A stretch of DNA of 56,169 bases from Candidatus Aenigmatarchaeota archaeon. GTDB lineage: Archaea > Aenigmatarchaeota > Aenigmatarchaeia > CG10238-14. The notes beneath the pieces were generated by a model, which saw only the letters and a program-made list of their open reading frames with translations, made no database searches and was not told where the DNA came from. Of this stretch, positions 26,824 to 35,225 are shown one piece after another; the stretch's first letter is position 1; each line of letters opens with the position of its first letter. The position numbers were made by a program, and so were the translations under genes. The stretch covers positions 1 through 56,169 of the forward strand of contig JAHLMM010000003.1 in the NCBI GenBank assembly GCA_018920365.1, given 5' to 3'.

Positions 26824-28151
26824 TTCAAACCAACAGGCATTCCATTTTTCATTATCAATTTTCCATCAGCATAGACATTGCCTTGCCTGCCTTTCATTAT
26901 TTTTATCATATCCTGATGACATGATGCTTTGTTTTTTCCTCCAAACCCTGGGCCTCTGTTGTTTCCTATAGCCACATGAATTGTGCCAAAGATTTTTTCA
27001 TCAACTATTGTCTCACCTACAAATTGTGCTTTTGGGTTAGTGCCTATTGCAAACTCTGCTAGCCTATCCTTGTCGCCTGTATTGCTGTCCAAAAATTTCT
27101 GAAATATTTTTTTTCCATTTCCAGGAGCATTAAACCAAACTACTCTGCCTTTTTCAAACTTTAGCTCCAGATTTTTTATAAATCCATATCCGTGTATTGT
27201 CGTGTAATCAAATTTTATATATCCATTTCCTGATGTTTCAACAGGTGCATAATATACTTCACCGTCAGGTATATTCAACCCATTATCACCATTTCTTATA
27301 TCATCTTCAGACATTATTCCATCAGCTACTTTTATCTTCCTACCTTTAATGCTAAGTGAAAAATCAGTGCCATCTTTTGCTGTTACTCTTATATTTTCAA
27401 CACCTTCCAAAGCTTTTTTATAATAATCACATATTTTTTTCACTCTCGGTGTAAACGTTTCTTTTATTGAGTCAAAGAAAACTTTTTTGTATTTTTCAGG
27501 CGACACATAAAGCTGACTTTTCTTTCTCATGACAGGCCATCCAAACAAGCACCAGTTGACTTTGTTTTTATCTAGTATTTCCCTTATTTTCATTGTAGCT
27601 GGAGCACCTATTTTCAATTTATCTTCCAAACCAACAGTCCAATTTATATCCTCATCACCGCCTATGAAAATCCTAAAATCATATGCCTTTGCCATGGCTT
27701 TTGATGATTCAGGTAATTCTGCAGCCGTGTCAATCGGTATCATTTGTAGATGTTTTCTTGAATCAAATGTGTTTGTTGGTATATCAGCAACATGTGCACC
27801 TCTTTTCCAGCATTCTTCTTTCACATATTCAACAAATTTTATACATTCCTTATCGGTATTGGAATAGAGCAATCTAACTGTATGGCCAATTCTTTTTTTG
27901 ACAAAGTATTTTCCCTTCCATTCGACAATTAAAGGACCGAAATCAGGATCTTTCAACTTTTCGACAATTTTCTTCTCTTTTTCATTCAATTTTTTTGCAG
28001 AAAATGATTTTAACTTTATAATTTTCTTAACAAAACTTGGATATAATTTCATTGCTTTTTTTATTCCAGGATTTTCTTTTGTGCCTATGCCCATTGAATT
28101 TACTACAAAATGCTTTGCCATAAATTTCAAATCTTTATCTTTCATAGCCAT
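26820..28151 (-). CDS. M29-like aminopeptidase
   Basis: From ATG 28151 the protein has 443 residues; a longer open frame through the tRNA-Arg gene is not used. The C-terminal half has the M29 metal-site order: EFAIGTNPKAQFVGETIVDEKIFGTIHVAIGNNRGPG in two steps (GE, DEK, TIH), then ASCHQDMI. M29 enzymes are metal-dependent cytosolic aminopeptidases. A TATA element at 28174-28183 on the minus strand is 22 bases from this ATG, which supports the start. It is the first gene of a four-gene minus-strand run. Confidence 0.87.
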   Translation of the reverse strand: MAMKDKDLKFMAKHFVVNSMGIGTKENPGIKKAMKLYPSFVKKIIKLKSFSAKKLNEKEKKIVEKLKDPDFGPLIVEWKGKYFVKKRIGHTVRLLYSNTDKECIKFVEYVKEECWKRGAHVADIPTNTFDSRKHLQMIPIDTAAELPESSKAMAKAYDFRIFIGGDEDINWTVGLEDKLKIGAPATMKIREILDKNKVNWCLFGWPVMRKKSQLYVSPEKYKKVFFDSIKETFTPRVKKICDYYKKALEGVENIRVTAKDGTDFSLSIKGRKIKVADGIMSEDDIRNGDNGLNIPDGEVYYAPVETSGNGYIKFDYTTIHGYGFIKNLELKFEKGRVVWFNAPGNGKKIFQKFLDSNTGDKDRLAEFAIGTNPKAQFVGETIVDEKIFGTIHVAIGNNRGPGFGGKNKASCHQDMIKIMKGRQGNVYADGKLIMKNGMPVGLK

Positions 28152-28173
28152 AACTATTAATTTTATTTTTGCT

Positions 28174-28183
28174 CTTATAAAAG
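28174..28183 (-). promoter_or_regulatory. TATA box for the M29 peptidase operon
   Basis: On the minus strand this reads CTTTTATAAG and ends 22 bases before the ATG at 28151, which fits a leaderless transcript. It lies in the short gap between this gene and the oppositely oriented tRNA-Arg. Confidence 0.5.
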
Positions 28184-28189
28184 TATAGA

Positions 28190-28264
28190 GCTCCGATAGC
28201 TCAACTTGGATAGAGCAGTGCCCTCCTAAGGCAAAGATTCTGGGTTCAAATCCCAGTCGGAGCA
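28190..28264 (+). tRNA. tRNA-Arg (anticodon CCT)
   Basis: The acceptor gctccga pairs with tcggagc, discriminator A. The D arm is gctc/gagc. Anticodon loop ctcctaa has CCT at 28225-28227, reading AGG. The T arm is ctggg-ttcaaat-cccag. The outer pair of the anticodon stem (27-43) is a G-A mismatch. CCA is not encoded and no intron is seen. Confidence 0.93.
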
Positions 28265-28297
28265 TAAAATTTAGTATTTGCAGATACTACTATTTTT

Positions 28298-28741
28298 ATG
28301 CAATCAATTAGAATAAGCAAAGCAAAAATTTCAGATTCTCAGTTGATTAGAAAACTTGAAAGGAATGTCTGGTCAGAGGATGTCGTTAGTAAATGGGATG
28401 CTTCAGCGTTTGCTAGATTTGGATATGTTTATGTTGCTAAACACAGAGGAAAGATAATAGGCTCGATAGTTGCATTTAAAACAAAAGACGATGAAATATT
28501 TGTCAATGATTGGGTAGTCCATAAAAAGTACAGACGTAAAAAAGTTGGACAAAAACTTTATGAAAGATTGATAAAAGATGTTAAGCAACCGATAATAACT
28601 TTTTTGGATGAGAAAAACACTTTTTTGCTAAAAACACATTTGAAATTAGGGTTTAAATTTGTAAAAAGAATCAAAGGTCCATACAATGTAAACGAATCAT
28701 ATAGGATTTTTGTAAGAAGAAAACCGAAGAAACGCAGATGA
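28298..28741 (+). CDS. GNAT family N-acetyltransferase
   Basis: This 147-residue protein has the GNAT fold order: N-terminal IRISKAKISDSQLIRKLE, strand VYVAKHRGKIIGSIVAFK, strand IFVNDWVVHKKYRRKKVGQKLYERLI with the acetyl-CoA pyrophosphate-binding R/K-x-x-G-x loop, and a final LKTHLKLGFKFVKRIKGPY. The acceptor may be a protein or small molecule. It begins 33 bases after tRNA-Arg on the same strand. The C-terminus is very basic (RRKPKKRR), which may help ribosome or nucleic-acid association. Confidence 0.85.
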   Translation: MQSIRISKAKISDSQLIRKLERNVWSEDVVSKWDASAFARFGYVYVAKHRGKIIGSIVAFKTKDDEIFVNDWVVHKKYRRKKVGQKLYERLIKDVKQPIITFLDEKNTFLLKTHLKLGFKFVKRIKGPYNVNESYRIFVRRKPKKRR

Positions 28742-28745
28742 TCAT

Positions 28746-29203
28746 TTAAGGCACATTATTTTTCTTTATTTTTTCTGTCAACTTTTTCAATTCTTTCATT
28801 TCAACTCTATTCCCTGTGTGTGTTGTTATATATCCAGGATATTTGTCAAACCATACTTTTTCTTTTGTCCATATTTCTGTGAATTTTTTCTTCAATCCAT
28901 GCAATGGATAAAGTTTTATATGCGCATGGTTTATCCCCATACCTTCAATGACGATTGCAACTCTTTTTACTTTCAATCCCTTTTCAAGAATTTTCACAAC
29001 TTTTTTGACAGCAACCATATATTTTTTGTAAAATTCATCATCCATATCAAAAACATAAGAATCATAATGTTTTTTTGTTATAAGCAAAGTCATGCCTTTT
29101 GTATTTGGCATAACATCAAAATTGCTAAAAAGTCATTATCTTCCCAAATTTTCGCACTATCTTCAGATCCATTCACAATTCTGCAAAATATGCATTCTTC
29201 CAT
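28746..29203 (-). CDS. HIT family nucleotide hydrolase/transferase, apparent frameshift
   Basis: Two frames make one HIT protein. From ATG 29203: MEECIFCRIVNGSEDSAKIW, EDNDFLAIL. In the next frame from about 29117: DVMPNTKGMTLLITKKHY onward with the catalytic HAHIKLYPLH motif. The expected junction is AI(F/L)DVMPNTKG. Adding one T to the TTTT run near 29116-29119 restores it. The N-terminal C-x2-C is the zinc knuckle seen in many HIT proteins. HIT enzymes hydrolyse nucleotide phosphoramidates and related compounds. Without the fix, the second frame would start at ATG 29111 and lack the N-terminal strand. Confidence 0.78.
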
Positions 29204-29254
29204 TTTTATAAAATGAATTATTCAGTTTAAAAATTTAATTTACAATTTTGTTTT

Positions 29255-29566
29255 ATGCGTTACATGCTTTTTATTTTGGCATTATCTGATCTTTTTAGCG
29301 CATACTTTCTCATAAAAGGTATAACTCATCCATTGATAGTAGCATTTCTTTGGCTTCATTCAATAAAAGGCATAACATCTTTGATGGGAAGCTTTGCGTC
29401 TGGCTATTATTTTGATTGGATGGGTGTTACAGATGTTCTTGCTGCTTTGTTAATATTGCTTATGACTCTTCCTCTAGTTGGAGTTTTTTTTGCTAAAATT
29501 GCTTTTTATGTAGGTATTTTAATGGCAATCAAAGGAATATACAGCATGCTTTGGGTGTTTATCTAA
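29255..29566 (+). CDS. Small membrane protein
   Basis: This 103-residue protein has three or four membrane helices (about residues 3-22, 25-48, 54-76 and 78-100). It starts at ATG 29255 after a TATA-like TTTAAAAATTTA (29226-29237). It is divergent from the HIT gene and 33 bases ahead of the next secreted protein. No family recognised. Confidence 0.6.
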   Translation: MRYMLFILALSDLFSAYFLIKGITHPLIVAFLWLHSIKGITSLMGSFASGYYFDWMGVTDVLAALLILLMTLPLVGVFFAKIAFYVGILMAIKGIYSMLWVFI

Positions 29567-29599
29567 ACATTTTTAATACAAAAACACAAATACAATTTA

Positions 29600-30145
29600 A
29601 TGATAAAAAAGATTTTGTTCATAATTTTGCTTTTACTATCTATAAATTCTTCTTATGCTTATTTTTGTTGTAGAGATATTGAAACAAATCAGCAAAGATG
29701 TTATTCTTCAGGAAATTGCTGCAACAATTATTGGTATCAAAATTGTAATGATTTTGAAGTTTGGGTAACTTCAACAAAATTTTGGATAGGTAAACAAACA
29801 CCTGTAAATATTTATGTAAGAAACACAGGTGCTTATACATTTTCCTATCAAATAATAGATTATAGGGTTTTTGGAAATTCACAATTAGTTTTGATAGACC
29901 TTCCAGATTCTGATATTAAATTAGCACCATCAACAACAGGATATCTGCAGCCAAAAATACTATTACTTTCTCAGATAAGAGGTGATCCAATTCAAGTATC
30001 GTTTTGGATATCAAATGGATATGCAATAAAAAGAGTAGATATGTTTGTGACATCAGATGAAATGCTCAATTTAAACGAATTTAGTTTTGTGTTATTGTTT
30101 GTTTTGATGTTTTCTAGTGCGTTTTTGATTTATAGAAAAATTTAA
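29600..30145 (+). CDS. Secreted, membrane-anchored Cys-rich protein with beta domain
   Basis: This 181-residue protein has a signal peptide (IIKKILF-type basic start, hydrophobic core, cut near SSYA), then a Cys-rich segment (YFCCRDIETNQQRCYSSGNCCNN), a CARDB/Ig-like beta domain (about residues 50-150) and a C-terminal helix (about 158-178) followed by YRKI. It would be displayed on the outside of the membrane. Function unknown. Confidence 0.7.
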   Translation: MIKKILFIILLLLSINSSYAYFCCRDIETNQQRCYSSGNCCNNYWYQNCNDFEVWVTSTKFWIGKQTPVNIYVRNTGAYTFSYQIIDYRVFGNSQLVLIDLPDSDIKLAPSTTGYLQPKILLLSQIRGDPIQVSFWISNGYAIKRVDMFVTSDEMLNLNEFSFVLLFVLMFSSAFLIYRKI

Positions 30146-30150
30146 ATTAT

Positions 30151-30167
30151 TTACTATTTGATAGTAA
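30151..30167. promoter_or_regulatory. Inverted repeat operator candidate, copy 1
   Basis: TTACTAT-TTG-ATAGTAA has perfect 7-base arms and ends three bases before the ATG at 30171, just after a TATA-like TTTAAATTAT (30141-30150). Identical arms recur at 30983-30999. A regulator bound here would block transcription start of the M50-like gene. Confidence 0.6.
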
Positions 30168-30170
30168 CAT

Positions 30171-30605
30171 ATGAAATCTTTATTTAGAAGCATATCTTCA
30201 ATGATATTGATCAATATATTGATTATACTATCAACAATAACTTTACATGAACTAGGTCATGCTTTATCAGGGAAATTATTAGGATGTGCTCAAGCAAAAG
30301 CTGTTATTTATGATACAGAATCGGCAAATCCTTACACAGAATTGGTTTGTTATGATAAAGTTGATAAGATGTATTTGTCAGGGTTAGCATTAACAACACT
30401 TTTTGGTATATCATTTTTGACCTTTGATGACAAGCCTAACAGATATCTATCAATAGTCATCATAGGATTTGGAATTTTTTTGTCATCTTTAGATGTATTT
30501 GACCTCACAGGATACAATTTTTTCAAGTATTTTTTCATGATTTTTGGATTGATAAGTTTTATTATAGGACAAATTCTATATGGGTTGGAAAAATCCTTAG
30601 AGTAA
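30171..30605 (+). CDS. M50-like membrane metalloprotease homologue
   Basis: This 144-residue protein has about four membrane helices. The first contains TLHELGHALSG, the zinc-binding HExxH (H26, E27, H30) in a membrane helix as in M50/site-2 type proteases. A later LDVFDLTG in a hydrophobic stretch could supply the third ligand. It is short for M50 and may be a minimal relative. An inverted repeat overlaps its promoter. It ends convergent with the next gene with a nine-base overlap. Confidence 0.65.
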   Translation: MKSLFRSISSMILINILIILSTITLHELGHALSGKLLGCAQAKAVIYDTESANPYTELVCYDKVDKMYLSGLALTTLFGISFLTFDDKPNRYLSIVIIGFGIFLSSLDVFDLTGYNFFKYFFMIFGLISFIIGQILYGLEKSLE

Positions 30606-30950
30606 TTGTCTAGCTTTTTCAATTTCAGCATCAGAGGGGCATATAATAACATATTCTGTCAAAATTTCCTCAGATCCTGGTATTTTTGTCTTGTATGACA
30701 CCATACCTTCAATATTTTCAGGTATTATTCCATTAGCACGTTCTTGAGTCTCTTCTTGAGTGATTTCACCTATTCCATCAGGATGCAAACATAATCCGTC
30801 TTTTCTTGTAGAAAATTGTATTGCTACAACTCTTAAAGAATTACCATATTTTTCCACAACTTCTAGCTGTTTACGTGCATCTTCTGGTAATTCATACGGG
30901 ATCTTTGATGCACCTATTGTGTAAACAACAAATCTTACATATAGCGGCAT
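30597..30950 (-). CDS. Hypothetical soluble protein
   Basis: This 117-residue protein starts MPLYVRFVVYTIGASKIPYEL. It has acidic helices (EDARKQLEVVEKYGNS, ITQEETQERANG) and strands (VVAIQFSTRKDG, EILTEYVIICPSD), so it looks like a small alpha/beta protein. A TATA-like TATATTTAAA (30971-30980, minus strand) lies 20 bases upstream and an inverted repeat operator candidate adjoins it. No family recognised. Confidence 0.6.
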   Translation of the reverse strand: MPLYVRFVVYTIGASKIPYELPEDARKQLEVVEKYGNSLRVVAIQFSTRKDGLCLHPDGIGEITQEETQERANGIIPENIEGMVSYKTKIPGSEEILTEYVIICPSDAEIEKARQLL

Positions 30951-30982
30951 AAAAATAGTTTAATAAAACATATATTTAAATT

Positions 30983-30999
30983 TTACTATTTTATAGTAA
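30983..30999. promoter_or_regulatory. Inverted repeat operator candidate, copy 2
   Basis: TTACTAT-TTT-ATAGTAA has the same 7-base arms and 3-base spacer as the copy at 30151. It adjoins the TATA box of the minus-strand gene starting at 30950 and lies in the gap shared with the MinD-like gene. The two copies bracket the 117-residue gene. Confidence 0.6.
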
Positions 31000-31093
31000 T
31001 AAATATAATATCAAAGTAAAATTAAACGATTTTCTGTAAAAATGCAAATCTTAAATTAAATTAACGACAAATATATTTCAATTGGTGAATATT

Positions 31094-31858
31094 TTGACTA
31101 GGGTAATAGGGGTAGTTTCTGGAAAAGGTGGTGTAGGCAAAACAACACTTGTTTCTAATTTAGGTGCAGCATTAGCATCAGTGTTTAAGATAAATGTTAC
31201 AATTGTTGATTGTAATATAACCACATCCCATCTAGGATTATATTTGGGCATGTATTATTCCCCTGTTACAATAAACAAAGTTTTAACAGGCGAAGAACCA
31301 ATAGAAAATTCAATGTATGAGCATTTTACAGGCATGAAAATAATACCTGCTTCTCTTTCTCTGAAAGATCTATCAGGCGTGGATATGTTTGCATTGAAAA
31401 ACGCGATAAAAAATTTGTCAGGTAAAACAGACATTGTAATATTAGATTCTGCTCCAGGACTTGGTAGAGAAGCACTTTCTGCTATAAGAGCTTGCGATGA
31501 AGTTATTTTTGTAACTACACCATTTGTACCAGCTGTGATGGATATAGTAAAAATGAAGAGATTGATAGATGAATTAAATGTTAAAACAAATGGTATAGTT
31601 TTAAACATGGTTAAAAGAGAAAAATATGAATTGACAAAAGATGAAGTTGAAAAATTAGCAGAATTGCCTGTTATATCAATAATACCAGAAGATAAAAACG
31701 TTCCGAGAAGTTTGTCTGCAAAAGTACCTACTGTTGTTTTATATCCAAACTCGCCTGCTTCTAGGGAAATGAAATCATTGGCAGCAATGCTTATAGGAGA
31801 GTATTATGAAAAAACAGATCCATTCACAAGCATAATAAACAGGCTGAAATTCTGGTAA
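31094..31858 (+). CDS. MinD/ParA-type ATPase
   Basis: The deviant Walker A is KGGVGKTT with the signature lysine (residues 11-18 from TTG 31094). It is followed by VDCNITTSHLGLYLG (switch I region) and VILDSAPGLG (switch II/Walker B). The C-terminus SIINRLKFW may be a short amphipathic membrane-targeting helix as in MinD. I choose TTG 31094 because GGTGA lies five bases before it; an upstream TTG at 31082 would add four residues. These ATPases dimerise with ATP and position partners on membranes or DNA. It heads a run with three coiled-coil genes on the same strand. Confidence 0.87.
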   Translation: MTRVIGVVSGKGGVGKTTLVSNLGAALASVFKINVTIVDCNITTSHLGLYLGMYYSPVTINKVLTGEEPIENSMYEHFTGMKIIPASLSLKDLSGVDMFALKNAIKNLSGKTDIVILDSAPGLGREALSAIRACDEVIFVTTPFVPAVMDIVKMKRLIDELNVKTNGIVLNMVKREKYELTKDEVEKLAELPVISIIPEDKNVPRSLSAKVPTVVLYPNSPASREMKSLAAMLIGEYYEKTDPFTSIINRLKFW

Positions 31859-31917
31859 AACCTCATTAAATATTTATTTCAAGATATCAAAATTAGTTTT
31901 AAGTATTAGGTGTAACA

Positions 31918-33171
31918 ATGTCTAAAAAAGCTACTCAAGCAGAGCCGCAACAAAAAACAGAAACAGAAGAGCAATTAAAGAAAAAAGTTGATAGTCTTGT
32001 TGATATAATTGAAGAGTTATCAAGCAATGTTGATAAGAACGGGCTACCTGAAGTTGAAAATTTAATAGACACTAAATTGAAAGAAATGAATGAAAAATTT
32101 GAGCTGAAATTTCAAGATATAAAAACAGTTCTTGATAATATAGAAAAAAAAGCAGGTAGAGGCAAAACAAAAGAAGAAATATCAAGTTTGGTTGATGAGT
32201 TCAAAAAAACATTGGAACCAAGATTAAACACAATAGAGGATAAATTAAAAGCATTAGACACACTTGAAACTATGAATGAAAACAAGGACGATAAAAAAGA
32301 AAAACAGCCAAATCAGAATTTGCAGCCAGGTCAGAATTATGAGATTGAATCAATAAAGAGAAATGTCTCTGAAATAAACCAATCTCTATCATCATTAAAA
32401 GATCAAATGGACACTATAAGAAACGGTGTAAAGGCTCAAGGGTTGCTTGATTCTTCTGATATTCAGAAATTAGAACATATTTTATCATCGCTTGATGAAA
32501 TGATTCCTCAAAAAAATGTTATAGACAATTTCAGAATAACTTTCAGAGAAATCAATGATTTGAGAAATAAAATCAACGAATTCAAATCCGATATGCAGAG
32601 AGTCTTTGAAAAACAAAAAGAATATTATGATGAAATAGATTCTAGAATAGAAACTCTTGTAAAGTTTTTGAATGCTGTTATTGAGGAGAGAGACAGAAAC
32701 TACAATGAATTAAGCAAGACAACTTCTGATACATATGTAAAGTCATTAAATCTGGAGAAATTGTCTCAAAATTTATATTCAGAGATGAGGGAAATAAAAG
32801 AATCTTTGAGAAGACAAAATGAAAAAATAAAGGAGCTTGAAGATACAACAAGAATGCTGGTTAAGTTTTCTGAAAAGGAATTCAAAGAGATCAACGACAA
32901 TATAAGGAGATCTGCTCAAGAAAATAGTAGAAATTTCAAGGATATTTATGCTCATGTTGATAAATTGAACAGTTCAATGAATGGTAGCATTTCTAACATG
33001 AGTAAGAAAATTGATGAACAAATGAAATTGTTGGATAAAACAATTTATGAAGGGTTAGCAAAGAATAATGAGCTAATAAAAATAGTTGCAGAAGAGAAAA
33101 AAGGATTGGAAAAGGCAATTGATTATAGAAAGCAAAAAATAGTTAATATATTAAAGGAGTTGAGGAAGTAA
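31918..33171 (+). CDS. Long coiled-coil protein 1 of the MinD cluster
   Basis: This 417-residue protein is hydrophilic throughout with heptad-like repeats across about residues 18-415. Low-complexity K/E/Q segments lie near the N-terminus (KKATQAEPQQKTETEEQ) and near 118-140. It has no signal peptide, membrane helix or nucleotide motif, so it should be cytoplasmic. It begins 59 bases after the MinD-like gene with an AGGTG site, and its stop overlaps the next start (TAATG). It could be a filament or scaffold; that role is inference. Confidence 0.75.
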   Translation: MSKKATQAEPQQKTETEEQLKKKVDSLVDIIEELSSNVDKNGLPEVENLIDTKLKEMNEKFELKFQDIKTVLDNIEKKAGRGKTKEEISSLVDEFKKTLEPRLNTIEDKLKALDTLETMNENKDDKKEKQPNQNLQPGQNYEIESIKRNVSEINQSLSSLKDQMDTIRNGVKAQGLLDSSDIQKLEHILSSLDEMIPQKNVIDNFRITFREINDLRNKINEFKSDMQRVFEKQKEYYDEIDSRIETLVKFLNAVIEERDRNYNELSKTTSDTYVKSLNLEKLSQNLYSEMREIKESLRRQNEKIKELEDTTRMLVKFSEKEFKEINDNIRRSAQENSRNFKDIYAHVDKLNSSMNGSISNMSKKIDEQMKLLDKTIYEGLAKNNELIKIVAEEKKGLEKAIDYRKQKIVNILKELRK

Positions 33172-35225
33172 TGGACGACCTTGACATTTTAAGCAGCGCT
33201 TTGATTGAGTTAAAGAAAAAAATAGATGATCAGAACAAGGTAATAGAAAAACTGAATTTAGAAAAGCTAGATTTGTTAGAAAAATATAATTATTTAGTAC
33301 AAAAAATTAACGACATTTCTTTAAAACAAAAAGAGAGTGAGAAGTATAACGACAATTTAAACAAAGATTTAGAAAAGTACAGAAAATTGCTGAATGATGT
33401 AGAAAAACTTATTGACATGAAATTTAGCGATCTTTCAAAGAAGATAGACGCAGAAAAGATCAAAGAAAAAATCAAAGATTTAGAAGATCTAAAAGACACA
33501 GACAAGAAAATAACTGATATAGCAAATTTTCAGAAACTATTGGAGAAGAAAATAGAAAATAATTATGCTTTAATTAAAGATTTTGAAAAGAACGTTCAAT
33601 CAATAATAAAACAAGAAGATAAAAAACAAAATTCTAAAGCATCAGAAATAGCAAAAGAATATTTTGATAAATTAACTCAAAATCTTTCTGAATTAAAGAG
33701 CGACTTGAAAGATCAAAAATCACAATTATCTCAAGTTTTGAAGGAAAATGAAAAATTGAAACAAATGAATTCAACAAGATTCGAAGCTTTAATGAAAACA
33801 GATATGGCATTAAATCAGATTTTAAAGAAATATGAAAACTATATTTTAGAGCTTGATAAAAAAGTTGATGATAAAATAAAAATAATAAACGATCATATAA
33901 AATCTTACGAGACTAATTTAAACAAAGTAATTGAAGATGAAAAAGATCAAAACAATATATTAAAGTCAAACATAGAGAAGATAAGTCAAGAGATAAAAGA
34001 TCTGAAATCTAAGCTCAAGCAAGGTAAAGATATAGAAGAAAATTATATCAACAAATTAAAAAGCGATTTAGAAAATAAAATCAAACTCGACATTTCCCAG
34101 ATCAAGAATGATATAAACGATTTGTCATCAAAAATAAAGCAGAGCCAATCATCCCAAGATGACTATATCAACAAATTAAAAAGCGATTTAGAAAATAAAA
34201 TCAAACTCGACATTTCTAGTTTAAAGGAGAACATGATTACTGAGATTTCTAATGAGAAAAATGATATTTCAAATAATTTGGATAAAATAAAATTACTAGA
34301 AAAAAAATATTATGATATTGAAAAATATTATAAAACATTAAACGAAGAGATTGCAACTTCACATAAAAAGCTTATGGATGAAGCTAGAAAAATTTCAAAG
34401 AAAGAAATAGAATCGTCAACAGAATCACTTTCAAATGAAAATAAAATTATAAACCAGAAACTTAAACAAATGGAGATAAGTTTCAATTTAATGGTAAAAG
34501 ATTCTAATAATTTTTATGATTCAATGAAAAAAGATATTAATTATATAAGAGATTTTGTTTTTTCTGTAGACAATTCTGTTAAAGACGAAATTGAAAAGAG
34601 ATTAATTGTTCAGGATAAATTAAGCGATTTGGCTTCAAACTTCAGCAGACTTATGGATGATATAGATAATTTTAAACTTAATGTTGAAGATAGAATAAGA
34701 AAAAATATTGATGAAATATCTTCTTTGGAAAAATCAATTTCGAAAAATCAAAAAGAACTTTATAACTATGTTAATTCGGAACAAACAAAACTGTTCGACT
34801 TTACAGATAAAAAATTCAAAGAAATTAGTAAGAAAATTGATGATTTGAATAAAGAAAGAAATTTAAAAGAAGAGAAGAGAATAGAGAAATTGAACATGTT
34901 GTTAAAAGAATTATACCAGGCAAAATCGTCAATTGAAACAAAAATTGATGTACTTTCATCTTACATTAACAAATTCAATGAAATTAAGAACTCATTTATG
35001 AAGGAAATTTCATCTGAAACAAGACATATCGTTAAAGATATTGAAAGTAAACAGAAGATTCATGATAATAAAATACTTTTGGCAGATAGAGATATAAAAG
35101 AAATGGAGAAGAGAATTGATAAATTGGAGAGAACTATATTAGAACTTTCTAAACAAGTAGAGATATGGAAAGAGAGATATAAACTTCAGCTTGGTAGAAT
35201 AGCAGAAGAAGTTGATTTAGAATGA
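33171..35225 (+). CDS. Long coiled-coil protein 2 of the MinD cluster
   Basis: This 684-residue, almost wholly helical coiled coil is rich in K, E, D, S, I and L. An internal 40-residue segment is tandemly duplicated (YINKLKSDLENKIKLDIS occurs twice; DNA at 34044-34096 and 34164-34216). It has no SMC-type Walker motifs and no membrane helix. Its start overlaps the previous stop by one base and its stop overlaps the next start by ATGA, so the three coiled coils are made together, probably in fixed proportion. Confidence 0.75.
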   Translation: MDDLDILSSALIELKKKIDDQNKVIEKLNLEKLDLLEKYNYLVQKINDISLKQKESEKYNDNLNKDLEKYRKLLNDVEKLIDMKFSDLSKKIDAEKIKEKIKDLEDLKDTDKKITDIANFQKLLEKKIENNYALIKDFEKNVQSIIKQEDKKQNSKASEIAKEYFDKLTQNLSELKSDLKDQKSQLSQVLKENEKLKQMNSTRFEALMKTDMALNQILKKYENYILELDKKVDDKIKIINDHIKSYETNLNKVIEDEKDQNNILKSNIEKISQEIKDLKSKLKQGKDIEENYINKLKSDLENKIKLDISQIKNDINDLSSKIKQSQSSQDDYINKLKSDLENKIKLDISSLKENMITEISNEKNDISNNLDKIKLLEKKYYDIEKYYKTLNEEIATSHKKLMDEARKISKKEIESSTESLSNENKIINQKLKQMEISFNLMVKDSNNFYDSMKKDINYIRDFVFSVDNSVKDEIEKRLIVQDKLSDLASNFSRLMDDIDNFKLNVEDRIRKNIDEISSLEKSISKNQKELYNYVNSEQTKLFDFTDKKFKEISKKIDDLNKERNLKEEKRIEKLNMLLKELYQAKSSIETKIDVLSSYINKFNEIKNSFMKEISSETRHIVKDIESKQKIHDNKILLADRDIKEMEKRIDKLERTILELSKQVEIWKERYKLQLGRIAEEVDLE
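34044..34216 (+). repeat. 120-base tandem duplication inside a coiled-coil gene
   Basis: A 53-base stretch (tatatcaacaaattaaaaag onward) is identical at 34044-34096 and 34164-34216, offset exactly 120 bases, which is 40 codons. The in-frame period suggests recent lengthening of the coiled coil by whole helical turns. Confidence 0.85.

Noticed and set aside
28152-28265. N-terminal extension of the M29 peptidase frame to 28265
   Set aside because: The extension is the antisense of tRNA-Arg and its TATA region; ATG 28151 has a TATA box 22 bases upstream and the residues after it fit the family.
33171-35225. SMC/Rad50-type protein
   Set aside because: It is a coiled coil without Walker A, signature or Walker B motifs at the ends.
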